Assembly: GCA_011523615.1 (NCBI GenBank)
Contig: WTGJ01000004.1
Span: forward strand, 51,967-107,089
Reading direction: 5' to 3'
Source of the DNA: Chloroflexota bacterium
GTDB taxonomy: Bacteria > Chloroflexota > Anaerolineae > Aggregatilineales > Phototrophicaceae
DNA: 55,123 nt
Positions within the stretch are counted from its first letter, which is position 1. Each line of letters begins with the position of its first letter. Of the stretch, positions 33,452 to 41,844 are shown in pieces. A program made the position numbers and the translations under genes. Below the pieces are notes generated by a model. The model was not told where the DNA came from. It made no database searches and was given only the letters and a program-made list of their open reading frames with translations.

Positions 33452-34723
33452 TCAGCGCAAAGCCTCGACCAGGGTCGCTTCTCCCTGGCCGACACCGACG
33501 CAGAGCGCCGCCATGCCAAAGCGGGCGGCAACTTGCGTGCAGTTGCGCCGCTTCATTTCGTGCAAGAGGGTGGTCAGAATCCGCGCGCCTGAGCAACCCA
33601 GCGGATGGCCCAGCGCGATGGCCCCGCCATTGACGTTGACGCGGTCTTCCGATAAGCCCAGTTCGCGCAGGCAGGCCAGTGTTTGCACGGCAAAGGCTTC
33701 GTTGATCTCGAACAGGTCGATCTCAGCCAGGGACATGCCTTGCCGAGCCAGCAAGCGCCGGATCGCTGCCACCGGCCCCAGCCCCATCGTGCGCGGGTCA
33801 CAACCGACCGCCGCCGCCGCACGCCAGCGCGCCAACGGGGTACAAGCACGCCAGTGTTTCGCAACATCCGCGGCGACCAGCAGCAAGGCAGCCGCACCAT
33901 CGTTGAGCGTACTGGAATTGCCGGCAGTCACGTGCCCTCCCGAGCGGAAGACCGGTGACAGGGCCGCCAGCTGGGCGGCGCTCGTTTGCAGGACGAGCTG
34001 CCCGTCGTTCCACTGCGCAAACGGCCCTTCATCTACCGCTAGGCAGGAGACATCAGTCGCCCGTTTGCTGCGCTTGGGCAGCGGCACCGGCACGATCTCT
34101 TCCGCGAATTTGCCATCGTTGATCGCGGCCACGGCCCGCATTTGGCTTTGCAGGGCGAAGCGATCGGCCGCTTCCCGCGGGATCTCGCCGCCCTGGATGC
34201 CACCGTTGAGCGCCAGGTCGTGGATGTTTTCCGCCGTTTCGCCCATCGCTTCCAAGGGGAAGCGCTCGGCCAGCCGCGGGTTTGGGTAACGCCAGCCCAG
34301 GGCCGTATCCCAGGCGGTCTCGTTGCCACTCGTGTTCGCTTTCGCCAGCGAATAAGGCGCGCGCGACATGCTCTCGACGCCGCCGGCGATGATGCAATCC
34401 GCCTCGCCCAGCGCAATTTGCCGCGCTGCGGTGTTCACGGCATTCAGTCCGCTCGCACACAGGCGGTTGACGGTCAAACCGGCGACTCGATCGGGCAGGC
34501 CAGCCAGCAAAGCGGCCATGCGCGCGACGTTGCGGTTGTCTTCGCCGGCCTGGTTGGCGCAACCGAGGACGACTTCGTCGACTGCGTCCTGCGGGCAGCC
34601 TGAAGCATGCAAAACCGCACGGATGACATGCGCGGCCAGGTCATCGGGACGCACATCGGCCAGTGCACCGCGGATGCGCCCGATGGGTGTGCGCAGGGCG
34701 GCGAGGATGAGGACTTCGCGCAT
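33452..34723 (-). CDS. Acetyl-CoA acyltransferase (thiolase)
   Basis: The 423-residue thiolase catalyses the last step of beta-oxidation or of beta-ketoadipate breakdown. Cys89 in VNRLCASG is the acyl acceptor, NEAFAVQ follows, then GHPLGCSGAR with His373, and the second catalytic Cys408 in CVGVGQGEA, where the family usually has CxGGGxG. The insert near 130-170 and the overall length are like PcaF-type enzymes. AGGA lies 8 bases before the ATG. The SDR and CoA ligase further along could serve the same pathway, but they are 7 kb away. Confidence 0.93.
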   Translation of the reverse strand: MREVLILAALRTPIGRIRGALADVRPDDLAAHVIRAVLHASGCPQDAVDEVVLGCANQAGEDNRNVARMAALLAGLPDRVAGLTVNRLCASGLNAVNTAARQIALGEADCIIAGGVESMSRAPYSLAKANTSGNETAWDTALGWRYPNPRLAERFPLEAMGETAENIHDLALNGGIQGGEIPREAADRFALQSQMRAVAAINDGKFAEEIVPVPLPKRSKRATDVSCLAVDEGPFAQWNDGQLVLQTSAAQLAALSPVFRSGGHVTAGNSSTLNDGAAALLLVAADVAKHWRACTPLARWRAAAAVGCDPRTMGLGPVAAIRRLLARQGMSLAEIDLFEINEAFAVQTLACLRELGLSEDRVNVNGGAIALGHPLGCSGARILTTLLHEMKRRNCTQVAARFGMAALCVGVGQGEATLVEALR

Positions 34724-34755
34724 GGGTAATATCCTGAACTACCGCGGCGACCGGG

Positions 34756-35499
34756 CTACTCTATGATTCGAAATATGAAGATGGAAACGTAATCGCCGTC
34801 TGTATCATATGTGAAGTCGACGGTGCCAGGACAATTTAGAAAAACGATAGCATTGTTGTCTTCAGCTACCGCAATATTGCGACATGATCCTCTGGGCCGC
34901 TCAACCTCTAGGCTGTTCGAAAGGTAAGGGTAATCATCGATATTTGCGATGATAAAGCTGCGGAAGAGTACAAGATATTCGCCTTCTTCAGCAAATATTA
35001 AGCTGCCAGACGCCAGATTTTCTCTGAAAGAATACGAAGCAGTGTTAGGGACGGTTCTTAAGAAAGTGGAATAGATCAATTCATGGCTGGCTTGGCGGCC
35101 TCGTGTAAGCCTGATACTCACTACATTCTCTTCTTGGATTTCGACTTCATCTTGTGCAGATACAGCAGCAGCAGTGGTTGCGTGCGGATCGAAATGTCTG
35201 GCTATTACATATCCTACTCTTCCACCAGCGAGTTCAATTTCTAGCCAGCGAAGCGTACTATAAGGCATTTGCGGTTTGACTTCTCGTAACACAGTCACGA
35301 TATCGGCAAAATCTGATTGACTGATCACGGAGCAGAGAGTATTCGGACAAGAGTATGTATTTATTGACGATCTAAAACGTTGGCGGTATTGCCCGGGCAG
35401 GTGGGCGTCTTCTGTATCTCGAGTAACGGGAGTCTGTGCGAAGGCAGCGATCGGCAGCAGCAGGACGAATAGAATCACCATAGCATACAAACGCAACAT
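34756..35499 (-). CDS. Secreted SH3-like hypothetical protein
   Basis: The 247-residue protein starts with a signal peptide (MLRLYAMVILFVLLLPIAAFA, then QTP). Residues about 35-105 look like a bacterial SH3 module, with SCPNTLCSVI giving a likely disulfide and RWLEIELAGGRVGYVIARHF as a strand pair. The rest is beta-rich, with no known motif. The ATG has AGGGGG 8 bases upstream. GC is low (26 G/C in the 60 bases from 34981), unlike its neighbours. A perfect palindrome precedes it. Function unknown; it probably acts at the cell surface or outside. Confidence 0.7.
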   Translation of the reverse strand: MLRLYAMVILFVLLLPIAAFAQTPVTRDTEDAHLPGQYRQRFRSSINTYSCPNTLCSVISQSDFADIVTVLREVKPQMPYSTLRWLEIELAGGRVGYVIARHFDPHATTAAAVSAQDEVEIQEENVVSIRLTRGRQASHELIYSTFLRTVPNTASYSFRENLASGSLIFAEEGEYLVLFRSFIIANIDDYPYLSNSLEVERPRGSCRNIAVAEDNNAIVFLNCPGTVDFTYDTDGDYVSIFIFRIIE

Positions 35500-35525
35500 T
35501 GTAATTCCCCCTAAATTAGTGCTGA

Positions 35526-35553
35526 TGAAGAATACTACGGAAAGTATTCGTCA
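35526..35553. terminator. Palindrome over the LarA-like stop codon, terminator or operator
   Basis: GAATACT (35530-35536) and AGTATTC (35543-35549) are perfect inverted arms around 6 bases, and TGA and TCA extend the pairing on both sides past one mismatch. The outer arm contains the stop codon of the racemase-like gene. On the minus strand the hairpin is followed by TTCAT. It could end the sugar-acid operon or be a binding site controlling the secreted-protein gene. Confidence 0.45.
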
Positions 35554-36837
35554 TTCGTTGCTAACCTCCGCAATCGTATCGTTCGCCAGCGGCATGACCC
35601 CCACGCGGGGTGATGCTGGCAATTGGGGCGTGATGCGGTCGATGGCGCTCTGGAGCGACGGGGCAGTTTTCAGCAGACCGCGGCGGCAGAGATCGGCGGG
35701 CAGCTGCGTGACCCAGATCACCCGCATCCGCGTCGCTTCTCGGGCGATCTGGAAGGCTTTGTGCGGCCCCACGCGAAAGGGCTGCTCATGGAAACGCTGC
35801 AACACTTCTTCTTGTGTTCGTGGCTGCTGCTCTGATAACCAGTTCTCGTAGGCGAGACTGCCGCTGCCATCGGGGCAAGCGGCGCAGATCAACAGCGCGC
35901 CAGTCGGCCCCTCTTTGGTCACCCGAGAAGCATGATAGAGGCCCTTTTGCGCCTGGTAGAGGTTGAGGTCCTTCGGATGGCCGCCGGGCGAAGCCAACAT
36001 CAGGTCGAATGGTTCCGTGACGCGGGTGAGGAAGCGCGCTTTCAATTGCGGGATGGCGGTATGCATCACCGCCTGAGGCTCGCCGGCGAAGACCTGCGTG
36101 ATGCCCCGCTCGTTATTCAGGGTGACGTTCAAGACGAAGTGGATACCGATGCGCGCGCCGATCTCTTCGACGTCCTCTCGGGCCGGATTGCCAGAGAAAC
36201 GGCCCATCTCCGCGCCTTCTTCGAGCATCAAAGCATGGTTATGGTGGATGGTTTCATTGCCCGCCAGACCGATGGCCGCCCCTTTGACGCCGCCGCCAAA
36301 GCCCATGAATTGGTGCGGCGCCAGGATGCCGACCACCAGGCGCAACTCCGCGTTGAGATAAGCGGCATTGCAGAGGATCGGCGTGCCGCGCTTCGTCATT
36401 CCCAGGTGAATCAGCTGGTCAGCATCCTGACTGTCATGGCTGTGGATGGGGTAACGGGAGACGATTTCGCGCGGCAACATCGCCTCGATTTCACGCGCAG
36501 ACATGGGACGATGCGTACCCCCGGCGAGGTAGAGATGGATGTCCTGCGCAGCCAGCCCCGCGGTATGCAAGGCCTCGAGCAACGGCGGCAAGAGCACATC
36601 GTGGGGGGTGGGCCGGGTGTTGTCGTTGATGGCGATGGCGGCGCGGCGAGCGCGGGTCAAGTGGAGGGGCGCAGCGGACAGGGGTTGCTGCAGGGCAGCA
36701 CGGATGGCCGACGCCGGGTCTGCCAGGGAGGGATTCTCCGCCGGGCGCAAGGTTTCCCGCCGGGCAGAAGCAGGGAGCACTGCCTCCTGCCAACCCCGGC
36801 CATAAGGGAGCCGGACTCGTCGGGCGCCGTTTTCCAT
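35551..36837 (-). CDS. LarA-like nickel-pincer racemase/epimerase (DUF2088)
   Basis: The 428-residue protein is homologous to lactate racemase LarA. Residues that bind the nickel-pincer nucleotide and substrate are present: NDNTRPTP (71-78) with Arg75, GGTHRP with His109, His175 in APHQF, Lys185 in GGVKGAA, His201 in HNHA, and lysines 289 and 298 (HPKDLNLYQAQK). The LarA residues known to me are Arg75, His108, His174, Lys184, His200 and Lys298. It lies 8 bases behind an altronate-dehydratase-type large subunit, so it probably epimerises a 2-hydroxy acid such as a sugar acid. No larB, larC or larE is present in the window. Confidence 0.85.
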   Translation of the reverse strand: MENGARRVRLPYGRGWQEAVLPASARRETLRPAENPSLADPASAIRAALQQPLSAAPLHLTRARRAAIAINDNTRPTPHDVLLPPLLEALHTAGLAAQDIHLYLAGGTHRPMSAREIEAMLPREIVSRYPIHSHDSQDADQLIHLGMTKRGTPILCNAAYLNAELRLVVGILAPHQFMGFGGGVKGAAIGLAGNETIHHNHALMLEEGAEMGRFSGNPAREDVEEIGARIGIHFVLNVTLNNERGITQVFAGEPQAVMHTAIPQLKARFLTRVTEPFDLMLASPGGHPKDLNLYQAQKGLYHASRVTKEGPTGALLICAACPDGSGSLAYENWLSEQQPRTQEEVLQRFHEQPFRVGPHKAFQIAREATRMRVIWVTQLPADLCRRGLLKTAPSLQSAIDRITPQLPASPRVGVMPLANDTIAEVSNE

Positions 36838-36845
36838 CAGGAGGG

Positions 36846-38018
36846 TCAGATGCTGGGGCCGATGCGGTGGATGGCGAAGCTGTTGAGATCGCGCAGCGCC
36901 TCGGATTTGGTCAGGTAACCGTTGGCGACGCGCAGGACTTCGGCGAAGACGATGTCGCCCGCTTCATCGAGGGTGATCTCATCGAAGAAGACGCCGCTGA
37001 CATCCACATCGACCGTATCGCGCATCAACTCGTAGGACTGGCGATTGCCGGTGACTTTGATCGTCGGCATGACGGGGTGGTTGGCGGTGTGGCCGCCGCC
37101 GGTGCAAAAGGTGAGGATCTGGCAACCGGCCGCCGCCATGCTGCTGATCGATTCCGCGCCCATGCCCGGGCCATACATGACGTAATTGCCCGGCTCATCC
37201 CGCGTGGGCGTCTCCGCAATTTCCAGGAATTCCACGATGGGGGATGGCCCCAGCTTTTTCACCGCGCCCATCGATTTCTCCTCGATGGTCGTGAGGCCGC
37301 CGGCCATGTTATCGCCAGTGGGTTGCGAGCCGCGGATGTCCTCCCCGCTGGCCAGCGCGCGCGCTTCCATGTGCTGCACGCCAGCGACGATGGCTTCCGC
37401 GACGGCGGGGCTGGCGGCGCGTTCGGTCAACCAGTGCTCGCAGCCCATCCACTCGGTGCATTCGGCCATCAGCGCCCGCCCACCCGCGGCGATGATGCGT
37501 TCGGCGGCGAGGCCATTGGCCGGGTTGCTGGCTAGACCGGCGGTCGTATCGGAAGTGCCACATTCGGTGCCGAAGAGCAGTTGAGCCAGCGGGGCAGCCG
37601 CGCGCTGTTGCAAGCTGAGTTGACGGGCAAAATCGGCGGCGATGCGCGTGCCCTGTTCGACGGCCGCGATGAAACCACCGCCACCGCGGATGTTCACGGT
37701 AGCGATCAACTTGCCGGTCGGGGCGACGTCCGCCGCGATGTCCTCCGCCGTACAGCCTGCTTCTTCGAAATGATCGATGATGACCACTGCGCCGACGTTG
37801 GGGTTGGCAGCGGTGCCGCTGAGGAAACGGCGCGTCAAGCGCAGATCCGGCGCGACCTGGCAGCGGCCGAGGGCGTGGGTGATGGGAATCGCTCCTTCCA
37901 CCGCGGCCGCAACCCGCTCGACGACGCTGTTGGCATACACCGTGCCGGAAAGGATCAGCAAGTGGTTGCGCACCCCTACTTGGCCGTCCGGCCGGTGATA
38001 GCCCAAGAATTCATTCAT
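36846..38018 (-). CDS. UxaA/GarD-type sugar-acid dehydratase, large subunit
   Basis: The 390-residue protein matches the C-terminal (large) part of altronate and galactarate dehydratases: GYHRPDGQVGVRNHLLIL at the start, GTECGTSDTTAGLASNPA in the middle and FCTGGGHTANHPVMPTIKVT near the end. Such enzymes dehydrate sugar acids to 2-keto-3-deoxy acids with Fe2+. The small SAF subunit is encoded as a separate gene just before it (ATGA overlap); in UxaA both parts are one chain. The true substrate could be altronate, galactarate or another hydroxy acid. Confidence 0.9.
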   Translation of the reverse strand: MNEFLGYHRPDGQVGVRNHLLILSGTVYANSVVERVAAAVEGAIPITHALGRCQVAPDLRLTRRFLSGTAANPNVGAVVIIDHFEEAGCTAEDIAADVAPTGKLIATVNIRGGGGFIAAVEQGTRIAADFARQLSLQQRAAAPLAQLLFGTECGTSDTTAGLASNPANGLAAERIIAAGGRALMAECTEWMGCEHWLTERAASPAVAEAIVAGVQHMEARALASGEDIRGSQPTGDNMAGGLTTIEEKSMGAVKKLGPSPIVEFLEIAETPTRDEPGNYVMYGPGMGAESISSMAAAGCQILTFCTGGGHTANHPVMPTIKVTGNRQSYELMRDTVDVDVSGVFFDEITLDEAGDIVFAEVLRVANGYLTKSEALRDLNSFAIHRIGPSI

Positions 38019-38332
38019 CGCGTTTCGCCTTTCGCTGTCTCGCTCCTGAGGTCTCCTCGGCCGCGTTCGCTCTCGACGTTGTGGGTGTGGACGTGCTCGC
38101 CGGCTTGAATCTCCCGCGTGGCACGGCCGATGCTCAAACCGTATTTCTGCACCGTCGCGCCACGTTCGATCGGCTGGAGCGCGATTTTGTGACCGTAGGC
38201 GATATCATCCAGCGCGGTCAACTGGCGGTCGGTGATGCGGCCGTTCGTGCGGACGGCATCGCCACGTTGGAGCGGCGCCACGACCACCGTCGCCACATTG
38301 TCGCTGGCGTCAATGACAAATATCGTTTTCAT
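38015..38332 (-). CDS. SAF-domain small subunit of sugar-acid dehydratase
   Basis: This 105-residue protein is the N-terminal SAF part of altronate dehydratase as a separate chain: VATVVVAPLQRGDAV, HKIALQPIERGATVQKYG and IGRATREIQAGEHVHTHNVE are the hallmark strands. It supplies one wall of the active site. The ATG has AAAGG 5 bases upstream, and the stop overlaps the large-subunit start. The last 15 residues are charged. It follows the aldehyde dehydrogenase gene by 58 bases. Confidence 0.92.
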   Translation of the reverse strand: MKTIFVIDASDNVATVVVAPLQRGDAVRTNGRITDRQLTALDDIAYGHKIALQPIERGATVQKYGLSIGRATREIQAGEHVHTHNVESERGRGDLRSETAKGETR

Positions 38333-38390
38333 ACCACCTTTCCTTTGCGGGAGGGTTCACTGGGCACGGCGGGCAAAACAAAGCGCTTCC

Positions 38391-39803
38391 TCAACCCAGG
38401 ACCAGCAAACGCACTTCGGTCATTTCTTCGATGGCGTAGCGCAAACCTTCGCGGCCGAAGCCACTTGCTTTGATCCCGCCATAAGGCATGTGGTCGACGC
38501 GGAAGGTAGGCACGCCGTTGATGACCAGACCACCGACATCGATCTCTTCCCAGGCGGCGAAGATCCGATCGATATCTTGCGTGAACAGGCCGGCCTGCAA
38601 ACCATACTCGCTATCGTTGATCCGCTCGATCGCCTCTCGGAAATCTCGATAGGGCGCTAGGGTGACGATGGGGGCGAAGACCTCATCACAATTGACGCGC
38701 ATCTTCGGCGTGGTTTCGGCCAGCACGGTGGGCGGGAAAAAGGTGCCCTGCCGCTCGCCGCCGAGCAGACGGGTCGCCCCTTCGTGGAGGGCCGCCTCGA
38801 CCCAGGCTTCCGCCCGCGCCGCATCCCGTTCGTGAATGAGTGGGCCGACGTCGGTTTCGGGGTCTCGCGGGTCGCCACAACGCAGGGCGCTGACCTGTTG
38901 CAAGAATCCATCGGTGAATGCTTCGTAGACGGTGTGTTGGATCAGGATGCGCTGGACGGAGATGCAGTTTTGTCCGGCGTTGGCGAAAGCGCCCGCGCAA
39001 GCCTGGCTCTGCGCATTGGTCAGATCCGCATCGCCATGGACGATCAGGCCGGCGTTACCGCCCAGCTCCAGGGCCACCTTTTTGCGACCGGCGATGCTCT
39101 TCAACATCCAGCCGACCGCCGCACTCCCGGTGAAGCTGAGCATGGCGACGCGATCATCGCGGACGAGCGCTTCCGCCACCTCCCCCAGGCAATTCAACAT
39201 CGAAAAGGCGAGCGGTGGGTAGCCTGCTTCCAGGATCAGTTCCGCCAGCAAGACCGAAGAAAGCGGGGTGCGTTCGGAGGGTTTCAGGATGAAAGCGTTG
39301 CCGCAGGCGATGGCCGGCCCGATCTTGTGGCAGGCGAGGTTGAGCGGGTAATTGAAGGGGGCGATGGCGGCGACGGTGCCGATGGGCGCACGGCGGGTCA
39401 GGCCACGACGGCCGGCGCCGGCGGCCGTCCAATCCAACGAGAGCATTTCGCCGGGCAAACGGCGGGCCTCTTCCGCCGCGATCTTCAAGGTTTGCAGGGC
39501 GCGAGCCGTTTCTGCCGCCGCCGTCTGGTGATTCTTACCGCTTTCCAGGATCATCAGCTCTACGAAATCGTCAGTTCGTTCTGCGACCAGCTCGCGCAAA
39601 CCTTCGAGGATGTCGCTGCGGCGGTAGGCCGGTAAGCGGCGCGTCTCGGCAAAGCCGCGCTGGGCGGCGGCGATGGCGTTCTGGACATCCTCTGGCCCGG
39701 CCAGGCACACGCGATCGACGATGCTGCCATCGTAGGGGAAATGGATCGCCAGGATGTGCTCGCTCTGTCGCCATTCGCCACCGACGAGAAAGGGCTGGGG
39801 CAT
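38391..39803 (-). CDS. NAD(P)-dependent aldehyde dehydrogenase
   Basis: This 470-residue enzyme shows the catalytic residues of the ALDH family: Asn151 in PFNYP, Glu246 in ELGGN and Cys280 in GQNC, plus SFTGSAAVG for the cofactor. It belongs to the succinate-semialdehyde/lactaldehyde-like groups by overall look. In this operon it likely oxidises an aldehyde formed downstream of 2-keto-3-deoxy sugar acids (for example an alpha-ketoglutarate semialdehyde). The ATG at 39803 is chosen because its sequence begins at the usual family position; 112 earlier codons are open but low-complexity. It is the first gene of the operon. Confidence 0.94.
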   Translation of the reverse strand: MPQPFLVGGEWRQSEHILAIHFPYDGSIVDRVCLAGPEDVQNAIAAAQRGFAETRRLPAYRRSDILEGLRELVAERTDDFVELMILESGKNHQTAAAETARALQTLKIAAEEARRLPGEMLSLDWTAAGAGRRGLTRRAPIGTVAAIAPFNYPLNLACHKIGPAIACGNAFILKPSERTPLSSVLLAELILEAGYPPLAFSMLNCLGEVAEALVRDDRVAMLSFTGSAAVGWMLKSIAGRKKVALELGGNAGLIVHGDADLTNAQSQACAGAFANAGQNCISVQRILIQHTVYEAFTDGFLQQVSALRCGDPRDPETDVGPLIHERDAARAEAWVEAALHEGATRLLGGERQGTFFPPTVLAETTPKMRVNCDEVFAPIVTLAPYRDFREAIERINDSEYGLQAGLFTQDIDRIFAAWEEIDVGGLVINGVPTFRVDHMPYGGIKASGFGREGLRYAIEEMTEVRLLVLG

Positions 39804-39892
39804 GTGCACCTCTTGATCTTGCCTGACGCGGGCTTTGGCCGCCGCAGCTGTTATGATAGCGTTTTTGTGGGGCTGTTGTGAAGCGGAGGAAC

Positions 39893-40735
39893 ATGGAACG
39901 GTCGGCAGAAATTCGCCAATTGTTGCGCATGAGCGCCGCCGAAATCCAACGCTCTGCGGGTGAGCGCCTGGTGGTGTGTGCGGATGAAGCAGCCGTATAT
40001 GAGCGGATGGCGGGGGATATCTTCGCCGAAATCCAGCGGGCGCGTGAGGAATCGAGGACCCTGCGCCTGATCCTGCCGCTGGGCCCCACCGCCCAGTACC
40101 CCCTGCTGGCGGCGATGCTGAGGGAGGCACGGCTGCCACTCGATCATTGCTGGTTTTTCTTCATGGATGAATATGCCGATGAGCAGAGAAAGGTGATCGC
40201 AGCCGATCACCCCCTCAGTTTTCGGCGGCAGGCGAATGAATCCTTGTGGGACCGTTTGCGGCCCGAGAATTCGCTGAAGCGGGAGCAGATCTTCTTCCCC
40301 AATGGGGCAAACCACGCTGAGATCACGGCTGAATTGGCGCGAGACGGTGGGGCGGATGGTTGTTTTGGCGGGATCGGCATTCACGGGCACGTCGCTTTCA
40401 ACGAACCGGCGGTCGGCGTTGCGGAATCCACTGTGCGCAAAGTGACCCTGCTCGAGCACACCATCACCTTGGCAGCCCTGCGGGCGGGCGTGGGTGGCAA
40501 CCTCGACGCTTTCCCGCGGCAGGCGTTCACCCTGGGGATGAAGGAGATCCGCGCCGCGCGCCGCACCCGCCTGTATGCGCGCCGCATCCCGCCCTGGGAT
40601 TGGGCGAAGACGGCGGTCCGTTTGGCCTTACTCGGGCGCCCCGGGGAAGATTATCCGGTCACTTTGCTCGACCCGAAGCGAACGACCATCATCACCGACG
40701 CGGCAACGCTGGAACCGCCGGCGATCATACTCTAG
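39893..40735 (+). CDS. NagB-like glucosamine-6-phosphate isomerase/deaminase
   Basis: The 280-residue protein has the NagB fold. MDEY, which holds the catalytic Asp72 of E. coli NagB, is present, as are His and Glu of the HVAFNEP part. The family motif GxGxDGHIAFNEP reads GIGIHGHVAFNEP, so the Asp equivalent to Asp141 is His here. That may alter deamination, and a sugar-phosphate isomerase or lactonase role is possible. The ATG at 39893 has GGAGG only 3 bases before it; a GTG five codons upstream is an alternative. The end overlaps the convergent glycosyltransferase by 4 bases. Confidence 0.8.
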   Translation: MERSAEIRQLLRMSAAEIQRSAGERLVVCADEAAVYERMAGDIFAEIQRAREESRTLRLILPLGPTAQYPLLAAMLREARLPLDHCWFFFMDEYADEQRKVIAADHPLSFRRQANESLWDRLRPENSLKREQIFFPNGANHAEITAELARDGGADGCFGGIGIHGHVAFNEPAVGVAESTVRKVTLLEHTITLAALRAGVGGNLDAFPRQAFTLGMKEIRAARRTRLYARRIPPWDWAKTAVRLALLGRPGEDYPVTLLDPKRTTIITDAATLEPPAIIL

Positions 40736-41832
40736 TGTTTCGGATCTTCTGCAAATCTGATTCCTTCTAGAATGTTGAGCAAGTCCTTACCGATTTTGTC
40801 CGGTGAGTAGTCACGAAGTATGTGTGCCCGAGCTTGTTCTGCGAACCGTTTGCGAAGATCGGGTGAAGCAGCCAAATGGCGGACGGCTTCGGCAAGGGCC
40901 TGGGGATCCCCTGGTGGTACCGTCAACAGATGCTGCCCCGGTTGAAAATGAGAGCGGATGGAAGGGCTATCTGCCGAAATGATCGGTCTGCCCAAGGGCA
41001 TCATCTCATATATTTTGGTGGGCACGACATAATCGGTCTTGGCCGACGAACCAAAAACACCCAAGAAAATAGCGGCTCGTTTGAGGTGATCAAGTAGGTG
41101 CGGAGGTTTAAGGTATTGCTCGATGAATGTGACATTCTGCAGGTCGAGTTCACGGGCCAATTGCTTCATCTCCTCGAGTGTTTGACCCATGCCGATCAAC
41201 TCAAAGTGCAACGCTTCATTTTGAAGGAGGTGGGCAGCTTGCAGGATGATCTCTAAGCCATGAAAGGGGATGTAGCTGCCCAGATATTGCACGATCAGCG
41301 GAACAGAAGGAGTATCCAGTAGCAAAGTTGCATCGAGGAAAACCTGCCGTGTGCCGACGGGCAAGACATGCATCGCGTGAGGCCGAGTGGAATGAATTTG
41401 GGTGAAATAAGCGATGTGTTCAGCGGTATCGGAAAAGGTGTTCATTCTGGTCAAAATGAATTTCTCTATCCAATCACTGAATTTGCTTTTCAGGGTGGGT
41501 CTGGATGTGAAACCACGATCGATGGCTGTATCTTTCAACCCAACCAGATAATCACATATCACGATTCTTCCCAGGAAGCGGTTGATCGCCCAGGTGAACG
41601 GCGCTGTAATCCGATTGAAAGCCGGGATGATGACCACATCGATATTCCTAAGGAGAAGGCTGGTTTTCAGAGAGTGCCATATGCGGCTTAACATCCGTGC
41701 ATGAATGGTTTGCTGGCGCAGGATCACCTCGATGCCCTGCCGCCGCAAGCCATCCATTAAGATTTCGCAGCGTGGGTAATGCGGGTCGAATGCGCCGATG
41801 AAAGCGACCCTATGGATGCGTTTTTTGGACAT
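40732..41832 (-). CDS. Family 4 glycosyltransferase, AT-richer gene
   Basis: The 366-residue GT-B protein begins with a short basic leader and the strand VAFIGAFDPHYPR. The donor domain has VQYLGSYIPFHGLEIIL, ELIGMGQT, VTFIEQYLKPP and the EX7E-like KIYEMMPLGRPIISAD region. It likely acts on a lipid-linked or surface glycan. GC is about 50% (30 G/C in the 60 bases from 41041), against roughly 67% in neighbouring operons, so it may be of recent origin. It lies 12 bases behind the SDR gene on the same strand. Confidence 0.88.
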   Translation of the reverse strand: MSKKRIHRVAFIGAFDPHYPRCEILMDGLRRQGIEVILRQQTIHARMLSRIWHSLKTSLLLRNIDVVIIPAFNRITAPFTWAINRFLGRIVICDYLVGLKDTAIDRGFTSRPTLKSKFSDWIEKFILTRMNTFSDTAEHIAYFTQIHSTRPHAMHVLPVGTRQVFLDATLLLDTPSVPLIVQYLGSYIPFHGLEIILQAAHLLQNEALHFELIGMGQTLEEMKQLARELDLQNVTFIEQYLKPPHLLDHLKRAAIFLGVFGSSAKTDYVVPTKIYEMMPLGRPIISADSPSIRSHFQPGQHLLTVPPGDPQALAEAVRHLAASPDLRKRFAEQARAHILRDYSPDKIGKDLLNILEGIRFAEDPKH

Positions 41833-41844
41833 TGGTGCGGAGTA

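Noticed and set aside
35932..36918. Plus-strand frame opposite the LarA-like gene
   Set aside because: The minus strand has all LarA catalytic residues; the plus frame has no motif.
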